This document shows, piece after piece, positions 1 through 9,113 of a stretch of DNA of 64,000 nucleotides. The first letter of the stretch is position 1. Each line of letters starts with the position of its first letter. The position numbers and the translations under genes are program-made. Origin of the DNA: Advenella sp. S44 (GTDB lineage Bacteria > Pseudomonadota > Gammaproteobacteria > Burkholderiales > Burkholderiaceae_B). Location: contig NZ_NEXS01000003.1 of the NCBI RefSeq assembly GCF_002810445.1, positions 496,001-560,000 on the forward strand, in the 5' to 3' direction. Under the pieces are notes generated by a model, which saw nothing but the letters and a program-made list of their open reading frames with translations, made no database searches and had not been told where the DNA came from.

Positions 1-677
1 AGCAGGCACATCTGGCTTCGGCGCTGGTTTTTGAGCTGTCCAAGGTCGAGACCGAGCATGTGCGCCTGGCAGTCGTCAGTCAACTGCGTACGGTAGACGA
101 GAGTCTGGCAAAACGTGTTGCGGACGGGCTTGGACTCAAATCGTTGCCGGCAGCCGTCAAGCCCGTGGTGCCCGTCCAGGACCTGGCTTTGTCTCCTGCC
201 TTGCGCATTATTGATCGAATGAAAGATACGCTGGAAGGGCGAAGCATCGGAATATTGATTGCCGACGGGTCCAACAACGAGAGCATCAACGCAATGAAGA
301 GCGCGCTGGAGAAGGCAGGTGCGGCGGTGAAACTGGTTGCGCAAAAACGCGGCGTGACGCTCAAGGACGGCAGCTACGTGACAGCCGATGGGCAATTGGC
401 GGGTACGCCATCAATCGTGTTTGATGGGGTGGTCAGTATTTTGCCGATGGCCGAAGCGGAAAAGCTGGTTCATGAGGCGGCCGCAGTAGACTGGTTCCGC
501 GATGCCTTTGGGCATTTGAAAGCCATTGCCGCGTGCAAGGGAACGCACAAGATTCTGGAGGCGGCCGGCATCAAGCCTGATGCGGGGGTGGTCGCACCGG
601 AAGACATCAAGGCGTTTATCAAGCTGGCAAAAACACGGCAGTGGAAGCGGGAACCAACGTTGCGGACATTGGCCTGA
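1..677 (+). CDS. katE: Catalase HPII-type, C-terminal part (5' end outside window)
   Basis: This is the end of a large-subunit heme catalase (2 H2O2 to O2 + 2 H2O, cytoplasmic). Reading in frame from base 3, the first residues (AHLASALVFELSKVET) match the last helix of the catalase core. The remainder (roughly 170 residues from GRSIGILIADGSN) is the flavodoxin/DJ-1-like C-terminal domain found only in large-subunit (HPII) catalases; the segment DAFGHLKAIAACKG aligns with the corresponding HPII segment. The heme-binding and active-site residues lie upstream of the window. It ends at a TGA and converges on the HTH gene on the other strand. The core-plus-DJ-1 layout makes the family call firm. 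Confidence 0.9.
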   Translation, partial: QAHLASALVFELSKVETEHVRLAVVSQLRTVDESLAKRVADGLGLKSLPAAVKPVVPVQDLALSPALRIIDRMKDTLEGRSIGILIADGSNNESINAMKSALEKAGAAVKLVAQKRGVTLKDGSYVTADGQLAGTPSIVFDGVVSILPMAEAEKLVHEAAAVDWFRDAFGHLKAIAACKGTHKILEAAGIKPDAGVVAPEDIKAFIKLAKTRQWKREPTLRTLA

Positions 678-764
678 CTGTTTGACCCGTGCGTAAGAAC
701 AACGAGACCACGGGCCGTGTAACCAGTGGTTTTGCTGTTTGTCAGATGGGATGCCGAACTGGTA

Positions 765-1286
765 TCAGGCCAGGGAGTCCCGGTCAGTGGCCAGCGTTGA
801 ATCCTGGCCTTTTGCCTGCGTGACTGACGTGACGGCGGCTGGGGGCTCCAGCGTTTCCTGCAGGACCCAGCCGCGGTCTGTATGGCGCAGCAGGAAATAC
901 ACATTCTGATCTCTCGCCACTGAGCGCGCTTCAAGGCGTTGTACTCGTTCCGGGCGGTCCAGATGCACGGCATACATAATTCGAATAAAGGTATCGGCAT
1001 GCCGGGGAATCTGCCTGGCCGACTCCCATTCTTGCAATTGTGATTCAGTGAGTACCAGCCGCTTGCAAAGCACTGCAGACGTGATTTGCAGTTCCCTGCA
1101 CAGATAGCGAAATTCGGCGCCGGACAGCGGTACGCTTTTTACGCAGAGCGCACTGCAGATCGTTCTTTTGAGCCCCTGGGGATTATGGACGACGATGTTC
1201 CTGCCATTTCTGGTCTCCTTTATCCGATAACCATTGCTAAGCCAGACGTTTTGCAGGCCGCCTTCAACAAATGGATGCATCATCAA
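765..1286 (-). CDS. HTH (Xre/MqsA-like) transcriptional regulator
   Basis: About 173 residues. The segment GLQNVWLSNGY, followed by SGAEFRYLCRELQIT and WESARQIPR, follows the pattern of antitoxin-like HTH regulators related to the MqsA/YgiT C-terminal domain: a short beta N-terminus, then an Xre-type helix-turn-helix at about residues 55-105. The N-terminal zinc-finger cysteines of MqsA are absent. Three ATG codons lie in a row, so the exact start may move by two codons. No toxin gene is adjacent: katE lies on one side and the AtuA operon diverges on the other. It may control the divergent operon through the AT-rich 1287-1495 gap, which is inference only. Confidence 0.6.
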   Translation of the reverse strand: MMMHPFVEGGLQNVWLSNGYRIKETRNGRNIVVHNPQGLKRTICSALCVKSVPLSGAEFRYLCRELQITSAVLCKRLVLTESQLQEWESARQIPRHADTFIRIMYAVHLDRPERVQRLEARSVARDQNVYFLLRHTDRGWVLQETLEPPAAVTSVTQAKGQDSTLATDRDSLA

Positions 1287-1495
1287 TCCCGATCAGTCGT
1301 TTTTTTGAGTCAGCTTTTAAAAAGTATACAGGAGGTTAACCCTGATATGACAATTGGGCGACAGATAAATGTCATGCTGCCGTAGCCAATTAATACTATT
1401 TTTTTATCAATTTATCAAAATAATTAATTTAAGTTTTCAATCAAAAATCAATAGAATCAATTCATAAATCGTTTCCATTAACATCAGGGGGACAA

Positions 1496-2869
1496 ATGCG
1501 AAGTCTGCTTATAGGCTGTGGCGCCGGATTTTCCGGAGACCGCATCGATGCCGCCCAGGCGGTGGTCAGGACGCTGATTGCGCGTGGCCAACCCGCGGTG
1601 CTTATCTTCGAGATGCTGGCCGAACGGACGCTGGCGCTGGGCCAGTTGGCCAAAAACCAGAATCCCGAGCTGGGATATGAACCGTTGCTACAGGATGTGC
1701 TGGCGCCCATACTGGTGGACTGCGTGGCCCACCATATCCCGATCGTCAGCAATTTTGGGGCAGCCAATCCTGTGGGTGCGGCCAAAGCGATTCAGGCGCT
1801 TGCGCTTGAACAGAATCTGGCCGGTTTGAAAATTGCTGTTGTTGAGGGCGACGATATTCTTGAGAAAGTCGACATCTCGAACCTGCAGATTTGGGAAGGA
1901 GATCGGGAACTGGCTGCGGGCGCCGGCGCGCCGATAGCAGCCAATGTCTATCTTGGCGCAAACGCCATTTCCCAGGCCCTGGCCGATGGCGCGCACATCG
2001 TCATTACCGGCAGGGTGGCTGATCCGGCCCTCACTGTCGGGCCTGCCATGGCCCATTTCAATTGGGATTGGCAGGACTGGGACCAGCTGGCCGCAGCGAC
2101 ACTGGCCGGACATTTGCTGGAATGCGGCTCACAGGTGACAGGCGGATATTTCGCCGATCCGGGCTACAAAGACGTACCGGATGTCGCCAATGTCGGCTTT
2201 CCCATCGCGGAACTTTTTGAAGACGGTCGAATTATTATCGGCAAGGCCGACAGCACGGGCGGCACGGTCAATCTGATGACGGTCAAAGAACAAATGCTTT
2301 ATGAAATTCATGACCCTGCCTGCTATGTGACGCCCGATGTCATTCTTGATATTTCCCAGGTGCTGGTGCGTCAGATTGGGCCCGATCAAGTGGTCGTGAC
2401 CGGTGCGCGTGGCGCACCCAGGCCCGATACGCTCAAGGCGACGGTGTCGTTTATGGGCGACTGGTTCGGCGAAGGAGAGATCTCCTATGCCGGCCCCAAT
2501 GCCGGCGCGCGAGCGCGGCTGGCTGCGGACATACTGGGCGAGCGGGCAAAACTGCTGGATGAACCTTGCCGGTTCCGGCGCGACCTGCTTGGCGTTGTCA
2601 GTGTGCTGGATTCGGACACCGCAGTGTTGCGCGACAGCCTGCCATTGGAGCAGGTCACGGACGTACGCCTGCGGCTGGCAGTCAATGCGCCGGCCCGAGC
2701 GACGGTTGAACGCCTTTTGCATGAAGTCAATGCGCTGTATTGTTGCGGCCCCGCCGGCGGCGGCGGTGTGCGAACCAGTGTCAAAAGCAGTGTGCGCACC
2801 GTGTCGTATCTGGTTCCGCGCGAACTGGTGCAGGAAGGCTGGCGCTACGTTGTGGGAGCTTCGTCATGA
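1496..2869 (+). CDS. Acyclic terpene utilisation AtuA family protein (DUF1446)
   Basis: 457 residues, normal for the AtuA/DUF1446 family. The Gly-rich start MRSLLIGCGAGFSGDRIDAA and the segment GLKIAVVEGDDIL, followed by GAPIAANVYLGANAI and ITGRVADPALTVGPA, are characteristic. Family members occur in citronellol/geraniol catabolism in Pseudomonas (AtuA) and in many acid-degradation operons; the biochemical activity is not well established. The start is an ATG behind a GGGGGA ribosome site. It overlaps the next gene by four bases (ATGA), so the two are translationally coupled. In this operon the substrate is probably the ligand of the Bug receptor two genes downstream (inference). Confidence 0.85.
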   Translation: MRSLLIGCGAGFSGDRIDAAQAVVRTLIARGQPAVLIFEMLAERTLALGQLAKNQNPELGYEPLLQDVLAPILVDCVAHHIPIVSNFGAANPVGAAKAIQALALEQNLAGLKIAVVEGDDILEKVDISNLQIWEGDRELAAGAGAPIAANVYLGANAISQALADGAHIVITGRVADPALTVGPAMAHFNWDWQDWDQLAAATLAGHLLECGSQVTGGYFADPGYKDVPDVANVGFPIAELFEDGRIIIGKADSTGGTVNLMTVKEQMLYEIHDPACYVTPDVILDISQVLVRQIGPDQVVVTGARGAPRPDTLKATVSFMGDWFGEGEISYAGPNAGARARLAADILGERAKLLDEPCRFRRDLLGVVSVLDSDTAVLRDSLPLEQVTDVRLRLAVNAPARATVERLLHEVNALYCCGPAGGGGVRTSVKSSVRTVSYLVPRELVQEGWRYVVGASS

Positions 2870-3204
2870 CACAGTGGGTGAAACTGCATGAGATCGCACA
2901 TGCCAGGGCAGGTGACAAGGGTAACCGCCTCAATATCAGCCTGATCCCGTATGACGACGCGCATTGGCCGCTATTGCTGGAGCAGGTCAGCGCGCAAAAG
3001 GTCAAAGCCTGGTTCGCCCATCGCGGCGCAACGCAAGTTGTGCGCTACGAATTGCCAAACTTGAAAGCACTGAATTTCGTGATCGATAACGTGCTGGAAG
3101 GGGGAGTGAACACCAGCCTGAATCTGGACAAACACGGTAAATCAAATTCGTTCCGACTGCTGGATATGCCTGTGCAGATCGAAACTCATAAAGGAGACAA
3201 TTAA
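2866..3204 (+). CDS. AtuA-associated small ferredoxin-fold-like protein
   Basis: 112 residues beginning at the ATG that overlaps the AtuA stop codon. The pattern KLHEIAHARAGDKGNRLNIS, with a later VLEGGVNTSLNLDKHGKS, is that of the small domain which in many bacteria is fused to the C-terminus of AtuA-like proteins and in others is a separate gene. Here it is separate, so it probably acts as the second subunit of one complex with the preceding protein. Its stop codon shares one base with the start of the Bug receptor gene, so all three genes form one operon. The function of the pair is not known from the sequence. Confidence 0.8.
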   Translation: MTQWVKLHEIAHARAGDKGNRLNISLIPYDDAHWPLLLEQVSAQKVKAWFAHRGATQVVRYELPNLKALNFVIDNVLEGGVNTSLNLDKHGKSNSFRLLDMPVQIETHKGDN

Positions 3205-4178
3205 TGAAGATAAAAAATTTCAAATCCAAATTCGTCCTATCACTCGCAGGTTTTACCCTTGCGGCGGGAAATGCCATGGCGGCCTATCCGGAACACCCGA
3301 TCACATTTGTGGTTCCGTTTGGTGCAGGAAGCGGTACCGACAAGTTGGCCAGGGTGCTGGCAGAGGAAGTATCAAAGCAGGTGGGACAAACGGTTGTCGT
3401 GGAAAACAAAGGCGGAGCCAGTGGCTTTATTGCGGCACAGGACATTGCCCGCGCCAAGCCTGACGGCTATCGCATATTTGTGACATCCAATACCACGCAT
3501 GCCAGCAATTCGGCACTATTCAAAAAACTGCCGTATGATCCGGTCAACGATTTTGCTCCGATTTCCAAATTGGGAAATATTCCACTTGTGCTGGTGGTAA
3601 ATCCGAACAGCATTCCATCCAAAACCGTACCGGAATTCATTGAGCACCTGAAGCAAAATCCCGATAAAGTGTTTTTTGGCAGCGGCAGTACATCCGCAAG
3701 AATCGGCGGGGAGCTGTTCAAAATCCTGACCGATACCAAAATCAGCAACGTGGATTACAAAAGTAACCCGCAGGCAGTCGTGGACACCGTGGGTGGACAA
3801 ATTCAGATGATGATTGCCGATGCCGCCACCACACTGCCCCTGGCGCGTGACGGCAAGTTGCGAGCGCTGGCAGTATCGACTAGCAAGCGTACCGATATTG
3901 CGCCTGACTTGCCGACACTGGCCGAAACTGGTGTGCAAGGCTACGAAATGGTGGCCTGGTTTGCCTCGTATGCGCCTGCGGGAACCCCCGACGATATCAT
4001 CAAAACACTGAATCAGGCGTTTGTCAAAACCTTGAATGATCCGAAAATTGTAAAAAATCTGCAGATTCAGGGCATTGAGGCCGAGGCCAGTACGCCGGAG
4101 GAGCTGGCCCAATTTCAGAAAGCCGAAACCGAAAAGTGGGTAGACATCGTCGCCAAGGCCGGTGTTGAAGTACGATAG
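3204..4178 (+). CDS. Bug/TctC-family periplasmic solute-binding protein
   Basis: 324 residues. It has a Sec signal peptide ending near residue 26 (FTLAAGNAMA-A), then the Bug hallmark YPEHPITFVVPFGAGSGTDKLAR, PDGYRIFV and the usual LPTLAETGVQGYE near residue 235. Bug proteins bind small carboxylates in the periplasm and normally feed TctAB permeases; no permease is adjacent, which is common for the expanded Bug set of Bordetella and relatives. It is the third gene of the AtuA operon and begins one base inside the previous stop codon, behind an AAGGAGACA ribosome site shared with three other Bug genes in this window. The ligand is unknown. Confidence 0.9.
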   Translation: MKIKNFKSKFVLSLAGFTLAAGNAMAAYPEHPITFVVPFGAGSGTDKLARVLAEEVSKQVGQTVVVENKGGASGFIAAQDIARAKPDGYRIFVTSNTTHASNSALFKKLPYDPVNDFAPISKLGNIPLVLVVNPNSIPSKTVPEFIEHLKQNPDKVFFGSGSTSARIGGELFKILTDTKISNVDYKSNPQAVVDTVGGQIQMMIADAATTLPLARDGKLRALAVSTSKRTDIAPDLPTLAETGVQGYEMVAWFASYAPAGTPDDIIKTLNQAFVKTLNDPKIVKNLQIQGIEAEASTPEELAQFQKAETEKWVDIVAKAGVEVR

Positions 4179-4240
4179 CAGTAGTCGGGGTGGCTGCCGC
4201 TGGCGCCACCCACTCAACTACCGGGCTATCCATTACATTT

Positions 4241-5125
4241 GTGAATCTTTCTACCAAACACCTGAAGGCCTTCAAGGCGCTGGCCACTGAAAAGAACTTT
4301 ACCAAGGCGGCAAGCCAGTGTCACCTGACGCAGCCTGCGCTTAGCGTGCTTATTCAGAATCTGGAAGAGCAGGTGGGTGCCAGGCTCTTCGAGCGCAATA
4401 CGCGCAACGTCATGCTGACGCCCGAAGGGTTGCTGTTTGACGCGTTCGCAGACAAACTGCTGGATGACTTCGAGCACGCGCTAAGTGAATTGCGGCAGCA
4501 CGTTTCCAAAAAAGCGGGGCACGTGACGGTAGCGGCATTACCGTCGGTTGCAGTGGGCAGTCTGATTCCGGCTGTGGCGCAATTTAACCGCACCTATCCA
4601 GGTATTGCAGTGGCCTTGATTGATGTGACGGCTGATGAATGCCTGAATCTGGTCAAGGCGCGCAAAGCTGATTTTGCTGTGACATTTGTAGGTGAAAATC
4701 GTCCGGAATTGATTTGCCAGCCCTTATGCTCGGATTCATTTTATGTCGTTTGTTCGGCAGACCATCCGCTAGCGAGCAGAAAAAAACTGCATCAACGCGA
4801 TATGCTGCGTCATCCCATTATTCAGTTTGTGCGCAGCACCAGTATCCGACAGCATCTGGATGCTTCTTTCTATCCCGAGAAGCTGATTACCCATATGGAA
4901 GTATCCAACCTGTCGACGGTAGCGGGACTGGTAGCCAATAATATGGGCATTTCCATCGTGCCGGGCCTGTCCTTGTTCCTCTACACCAAGCCATCAATTG
5001 CCGTTATTCCACTGGAGTTGGAACTGGCTAATCGCATGATTTCACTTGTGCAGTCACGTGACCGAGTGCAGTCAGTGGCAGCGCAGGCGCTGATCTCACA
5101 TTTGAAAGAGACGATTTCAGCCTAG
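4241..5125 (+). CDS. LysR-family transcriptional regulator
   Basis: About 294 residues from the chosen GTG, which gives the typical LysR N-terminus MNLSTKHLKAFKALATEKNF. The winged HTH covers residues 3-62 (AASQCHLTQPALSVLIQNLEEQVGARLFER), followed by an effector-binding domain of the periplasmic-binding-protein fold. An upstream GTG at 4190 would add 17 non-conserved residues. It lies 62 bases after the Bug gene on the same strand, so it may be transcribed with, and regulate, the AtuA-Bug operon, with a carboxylate or CoA ester as effector (inference). A stem-loop with a T run follows the stop codon. Confidence 0.88.
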   Translation: MNLSTKHLKAFKALATEKNFTKAASQCHLTQPALSVLIQNLEEQVGARLFERNTRNVMLTPEGLLFDAFADKLLDDFEHALSELRQHVSKKAGHVTVAALPSVAVGSLIPAVAQFNRTYPGIAVALIDVTADECLNLVKARKADFAVTFVGENRPELICQPLCSDSFYVVCSADHPLASRKKLHQRDMLRHPIIQFVRSTSIRQHLDASFYPEKLITHMEVSNLSTVAGLVANNMGISIVPGLSLFLYTKPSIAVIPLELELANRMISLVQSRDRVQSVAAQALISHLKETISA

Positions 5126-5260
5126 GTCTTCCTCAAGGTGAAGACAGCCTATTGTCGCTCGATATCGTTATTAGTCACAACCTTATATGGTTGAGAAAAG
5201 AAACTATATTCGCCAGAAAGTATTCCATATCTAAAATAACGCAACGGCGACCAGCGCTAA

Positions 5261-5281
5261 CGGCGCTGCCGCAGCGCTTTT
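5261..5281 (+). terminator. Probable rho-independent terminator after the LysR gene
   Basis: Stem GCGCTG (5263-5268), loop CCG and stem CAGCGC (5272-5277), followed directly by TTTT. It stands 138 bases after the LysR stop codon, between that gene and the convergent MarR gene. Confidence 0.5.
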
Positions 5282-5328
5282 ACCTGCTTAGGGAAAAGTC
5301 TGCAAACAGGCTGCGACACCGGTCATGA

Positions 5329-5841
5329 TCACGATTTCGCCTGGCCAAGTGCACCGTTCGTCTGCTTTTTGCGACCGGGTTGCAGATCCATCAAAATCTT
5401 GGTGCGAAAAATCAGCTTTTCGACGATGACGTCAAACTGCTCTTTCTCCTGCTGCGTCAGCACATCAAGGATTTCATTGTTTCGCCGCAGTGCAATGGGA
5501 AATGCTGAGGCATAGAGTTTTTCTCCTTCTTCCGATAGCGACAACTGAATGCTGCGCCCGTCACTATCGCTGCTTTTTCGCTGAATCAGCCCGCGCTCTG
5601 ACAGGCTCGCTACCGCCTTGCTGGCGCGGCTCTTGTCAATATTGGCTTCCTTGGCCAGCGTTTTCAGGGACATGGGGGCAAAAGCGGCCAGCAGACCGAT
5701 AAAGCGCCAGCTCTGCTTGTCCAGGCCGAACAGGTCCTGGTTGATGGATTCGGCCAGCGTGCTGCTTAAAAACGCCAACCGATTCAGGCGATACGAAAAC
5801 AGCTCTTTGATGTTCTCAGGTTGCTTCATGATACTCGTCAT
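5329..5841 (-). CDS. MarR-family transcriptional regulator
   Basis: About 170 residues from the preferred ATG at 5841; an ATG at 5829 and an open frame to 5895 are alternatives. The winged-helix DNA-binding region is clear at about residues 50-110 (MSLKTLAKEANIDKSRASKA, then the wing RKSSDSDGRSIQLSLSEEG). MarR proteins bind short palindromes as dimers and release them on binding phenolic or other small ligands. It is divergent from the flavin monooxygenase-like gene at 6057, and a perfect GTTGAA/TTCAAC palindrome lies between them, so it probably represses itself and the 6057-8983 operon (inference). Confidence 0.85.
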   Translation of the reverse strand: MTSIMKQPENIKELFSYRLNRLAFLSSTLAESINQDLFGLDKQSWRFIGLLAAFAPMSLKTLAKEANIDKSRASKAVASLSERGLIQRKSSDSDGRSIQLSLSEEGEKLYASAFPIALRRNNEILDVLTQQEKEQFDVIVEKLIFRTKILMDLQPGRKKQTNGALGQAKS

Positions 5842-5898
5842 CTTTTGGTTTCCAATGACATGAATCATGCGGGATGTAATAAAAAAAATCAACAAAAA

Positions 5899-5957
5899 TA
5901 GTTGAATAATGAAACTATATGGTTTACGATCTGTTTAATGGTTGAAAAATTCAACTA
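5899..5957. promoter_or_regulatory. Candidate MarR operator region
   Basis: The divergent gap between the MarR gene and the 6057 gene holds a perfect palindrome GTTGAA-AAA-TTCAAC at 5941-5955. A wider inverted pair lies around it, TAGTTGAAT at 5899-5907 and ATTCAACTA at 5949-5957. Size, symmetry and AT richness fit MarR dimer sites. Assignment to this regulator is inference from position. Confidence 0.45.
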
Positions 5958-6056
5958 GTTTGCCGCGTTGTTTTACGTAAGCTCGCTGGACTAAGCGGCA
6001 ATACCAGCAAACATTAATTTTTATTTCGAACACTTTGTTGATCAGGTCGGCACCGC

Positions 6057-7001
6057 ATGAAAACCCGTATTACCCAGATGCTAAATATTGAATATCCGAT
6101 TATCCAGGCGGGCATGAGCTGGGCTTCGTCCTGCGCGGCTTTGCCTATCGCAGTGTCCAACGCGGGTGGACTGGGCACAGTGGCGGCCGGCCCGATGTAT
6201 GAGCAGGATTTCCGCCAAGTGCTGCAAGCGGTGCGCGCCGGCACCGATAAACCCTTCGCGGTCAATATTCCGCTGTACCGGCCAGGGGCTCAGGCTTTCC
6301 TGGACATGGCCTATGAATTTCGGGTACCTGTCATTTTTGCTTCGCAGGGTGGACCCAAAGCCCACCTGTCCCGTTTCCGAGAGATAGGGACAAAGTGGGT
6401 TCATGTCGTGTCTACCTTGGAGCATGCAGGCAAGGCTGCCGCCGCGGGCGTTGACGCCCTTGCTGTGGTGGGAGCAGAGGCTGGCGGGCATCCGCCGGCC
6501 AATGAAGTGAGCTCGCTGGTCATTGTGCGTAAGGCAGCTCGGGATTTTGCGCTGCCGATCGTGGGTGGCGGCGGTGTCGCCGACGGATATGGCATCGCTG
6601 CCATGCTTGCACTGGGTGCGGATGCTGTGCAACTGGGAACCCGCTTTTTGATGACAAAGGAAGCCAATGTCCATGACGCCTACAAGTCCGTGGCGCTGAC
6701 AACGGACGTGGATGGCACCGACCTGGTCGGCCGCAAGGGGTTGCCGGTCAGAATGATTCGCAATGACTTCGCAGCGCATATGCAGCAGGTCGATCTGTCG
6801 GCTTGCGACAAACAAGAATACGAAACCGAATTTCGGAAAAGTACGCTCAGGCAGGCGGCGCTGCACGGCGATGTGGCATGGGGGAAAGTGGAGCTTGGCC
6901 AATCGGCCGGGCTGGTCGACAGCATTGTGCCGGTGCACCAGCTCATGCACCAACTGGTTGCTGAATTGAATGATGCCCGGCGCACGCTGAGTGAAATATG
7001 A
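6057..7001 (+). CDS. Nitronate monooxygenase-like FMN flavoprotein (NMO/FabK family)
   Basis: 314 residues forming an FMN TIM barrel. The N-terminus NIEYPIIQAGMSWAS, the segment GAEAGGHPPANEVSS (about 140-155), PIVGGGGVADGYGIAAMLALGADAVQLGTRF (about 165-205, phosphate-binding loop) and a closing C-terminal helix match 2-nitropropane dioxygenase/NMO proteins. The family includes nitronate monooxygenases, FabK enoyl-ACP reductases and 2,4-dienoyl-type reductases. In catabolic operons with CaiB and enoyl-CoA hydratases, as here, it may well act on a CoA-linked enoate rather than a nitronate (inference). First gene of a plus-strand operon under the MarR region. Confidence 0.8.
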   Translation: MKTRITQMLNIEYPIIQAGMSWASSCAALPIAVSNAGGLGTVAAGPMYEQDFRQVLQAVRAGTDKPFAVNIPLYRPGAQAFLDMAYEFRVPVIFASQGGPKAHLSRFREIGTKWVHVVSTLEHAGKAAAAGVDALAVVGAEAGGHPPANEVSSLVIVRKAARDFALPIVGGGGVADGYGIAAMLALGADAVQLGTRFLMTKEANVHDAYKSVALTTDVDGTDLVGRKGLPVRMIRNDFAAHMQQVDLSACDKQEYETEFRKSTLRQAALHGDVAWGKVELGQSAGLVDSIVPVHQLMHQLVAELNDARRTLSEI

Positions 7002-7049
7002 AATGCAATCTGAAGTGGAATATGAATGTGATGAAAGGAGGGAAACCAT

Positions 7050-7772
7050 ATGTCTGTCTTGCTGACTGAAATTGAAAACAATGTTCTGACCATCAGTTTG
7101 AACCGCCCTGAAAAACATAATGCCCTGAATACGGCGCTAACCCAGGCTTTGCTGGATGCCCTCAGGTCGGCAGAGCGGGATTCGCAGGTCAGGGCGGTTA
7201 TCGTGCATGGCAATGGCAAATCTTTTTGTGCGGGGGCCGACACCGGCGAGTTCAGCAGTCTGACGCCGGATGCGTCAGATCAGGTGCTGGATCGCGCCGA
7301 CTTGACGACTGCATTGCATTTGGCATTTTCCAAAATTGCCAAGCCGATTGTCGCTGCCGTACATGGCAATGCACTGGGCGGCGGGGCAGGGCTCGCGCTG
7401 GCCTGCGATCTGGTCGTGATGGCCGAAGACGCACGGTTTGGCTATCCCGAACTCAAACACGGTATTGTCGCCGCGGTGGTGCTGGCCAATCTGGTACGGC
7501 AGCTGGGACAGAAAAAAGCCTTCGAGCTGGTCGCGATGGCCAAGCCCGTGGACGGTCGGCGTGCCTATGAGCTTAATCTGGTCAACCGGGTGTGTCCGGC
7601 CGACGATGTGCTGGGCGAGGCCCGAGTCTATGCAGAAACCCTCGCCGGCTGGAGTTCCATCGCAATGGCCACCACTAAACGCACTTTTTATCGGGCCGCC
7701 GACCTGGGTCTGGAAGAGGCGCTGGCTGTCGGTCGAGATGCCAATGTCATGATGCGCGGGTTCAGAAACTAA
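7050..7772 (+). CDS. Enoyl-CoA hydratase/isomerase (crotonase family)
   Basis: 240 residues, slightly short for the family. NRPEKHNALNTALTQALL is near residue 20, CAGADTGEF near 60, and the oxyanion-hole region GNALGGGAGLALACDLVVMAEDA near 110, followed by FGYPELKHGIVAAVV, which holds the position of the usual catalytic glutamate. Such enzymes hydrate or isomerise enoyl-CoA esters in the cytoplasm. A strong AAGGAGGG ribosome site precedes the ATG. Its stop codon overlaps an in-frame ATG of the CaiB gene, so the two are co-translated. The acyl substrate cannot be read from sequence. Confidence 0.88.
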   Translation: MSVLLTEIENNVLTISLNRPEKHNALNTALTQALLDALRSAERDSQVRAVIVHGNGKSFCAGADTGEFSSLTPDASDQVLDRADLTTALHLAFSKIAKPIVAAVHGNALGGGAGLALACDLVVMAEDARFGYPELKHGIVAAVVLANLVRQLGQKKAFELVAMAKPVDGRRAYELNLVNRVCPADDVLGEARVYAETLAGWSSIAMATTKRTFYRAADLGLEEALAVGRDANVMMRGFRN

Positions 7773-7786
7773 TGAAGGAAAACAGC

Positions 7787-8983
7787 ATGCGACCACTGGA
7801 AGGCTTGAAAATCCTTGATTTGTCGCGGGTACTGGCGTGTCCGTTTGCGTCTATGATTCTTGCTGAAATGGGTGCGCAAGTGATCAAGGTGGAACAGCCT
7901 GTCACCGGCGATGAAACGCGTCATTTCGAACCACGCGTGGCAGGAGAGCATGGCAGCGAATCGGCCTATTTTTTTGCATTCAACCGAAGCAAGCAATCGA
8001 TTACCGTCAATCTCCGATCGGAAGACGGGCAGAAAATAATCCGTGAACTGGCGGGGCAGGCCGATGTGTTCCTGGAGAATTTTCCGGTCAATACCCTGAA
8101 AAAATACAATTTGCACTACGAAGCCATCAAGGAACGCAACCCGGATATCGTTTATGTCTCGTGCACCGGCTTTGGCATGACCGGACCGTATTCGCCTCGC
8201 AAGGGTTACGACACGGTTTTTCAAGCCATGGGCGGGATCATGAGCCTGACCGGAGAGCGCGGCGGCGGCCCTGTTAAACCCGGTTTGCCGGTAGCAGATC
8301 TGACTTCGGGCTTATGGGTTGTGATTGCGATACTGACGGCGCTCGTTGGTAAAGATCGGAGCCATCACGGCTGTCATGTGGATTTTTCGATGTTCGATGG
8401 CCAGGTTGGATTGCTGTCTCTGGCTGCCGCCCGCTATTTTTCGCTGGGAGAGGTACCGGCCAGGCTGGGTACCGAGCATCCCGGACGGGTACCGTCTGCT
8501 GCATTTGAATGCGCCGACGGTCGTTGGGTACAGATTACCGGCAGCGACCAGCACTGGAGGCCCTTGTGCGAACTGTTGGGATTAGACGAGTGGGCAACGG
8601 ATCCGCTGCTGGCAAAAAATGTCGAGCGAGTTCGGCGTCGCGGCGATGTAATGGCGCAATTGCAGCTGGCGATCGGCAAATTGGACCGCGCGACACTTTG
8701 CGAGCTATGCGACGAACGCGGTGTGCCGGCAGGCCCGATCCTGTCGGTTGATGAAATTTTTGCCGACCCTCATGTGCTTAGCAGGGAACTGGTGCAACGC
8801 TTTACTCACCCGCAGGTGGGCGAGTTCGAAGGGATTTGCGTGCCGTTCAAATTCACGGGCTATGACAACCCGGTGATGGGACGTCCACCCCTGCTGGGCG
8901 AACACACGGACAAAATTCTGATGGAAAAACTGGGATTGACTGAAGCCCAGATTCTGGGCTTGAAGCAACTGAAGGCAATTTAA
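7787..8983 (+). CDS. CaiB/BaiF family CoA-transferase
   Basis: About 398 residues from the ATG with AAGGAA six bases upstream; an earlier ATG at 7772 overlaps the preceding stop codon. The N-terminus MRPLEGLKILDLSRVLACPFASMILAEMG and the segment GYDTVFQAMGG (around residue 150, with the aspartate that carries the acyl intermediate in class III transferases) are diagnostic. These enzymes move CoA between carboxylic acids. With the hydratase and flavoprotein upstream and the Bug receptor downstream, it likely activates the imported acid (inference). Confidence 0.88.
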   Translation: MRPLEGLKILDLSRVLACPFASMILAEMGAQVIKVEQPVTGDETRHFEPRVAGEHGSESAYFFAFNRSKQSITVNLRSEDGQKIIRELAGQADVFLENFPVNTLKKYNLHYEAIKERNPDIVYVSCTGFGMTGPYSPRKGYDTVFQAMGGIMSLTGERGGGPVKPGLPVADLTSGLWVVIAILTALVGKDRSHHGCHVDFSMFDGQVGLLSLAAARYFSLGEVPARLGTEHPGRVPSAAFECADGRWVQITGSDQHWRPLCELLGLDEWATDPLLAKNVERVRRRGDVMAQLQLAIGKLDRATLCELCDERGVPAGPILSVDEIFADPHVLSRELVQRFTHPQVGEFEGICVPFKFTGYDNPVMGRPPLLGEHTDKILMEKLGLTEAQILGLKQLKAI

Positions 8984-9113
8984 CACCGAAAGCAATTGAA
9001 GCAGACGGCAATAGATACCAACGGCATTTGCATATTGCATATTGCTTTTTCGGATAGCCATTACAAGTGTTATTTTTCGAATGATAAAAAAATCAGCAAT
9101 AAAGGAGACAGAC

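Noticed and set aside
765-1286. A toxin-antitoxin pair based on the MqsA-like HTH protein.
   Set aside because: There is no toxin-sized gene next to it on either strand; the neighbours are katE and the AtuA operon.
1347-1385. A 12-codon open frame with GGAGG 11 bases upstream, ahead of the AtuA operon, as a possible leader peptide.
   Set aside because: Too short to test for coding bias, the spacing is long, and it has no run of regulatory codons or attenuator-like hairpins.
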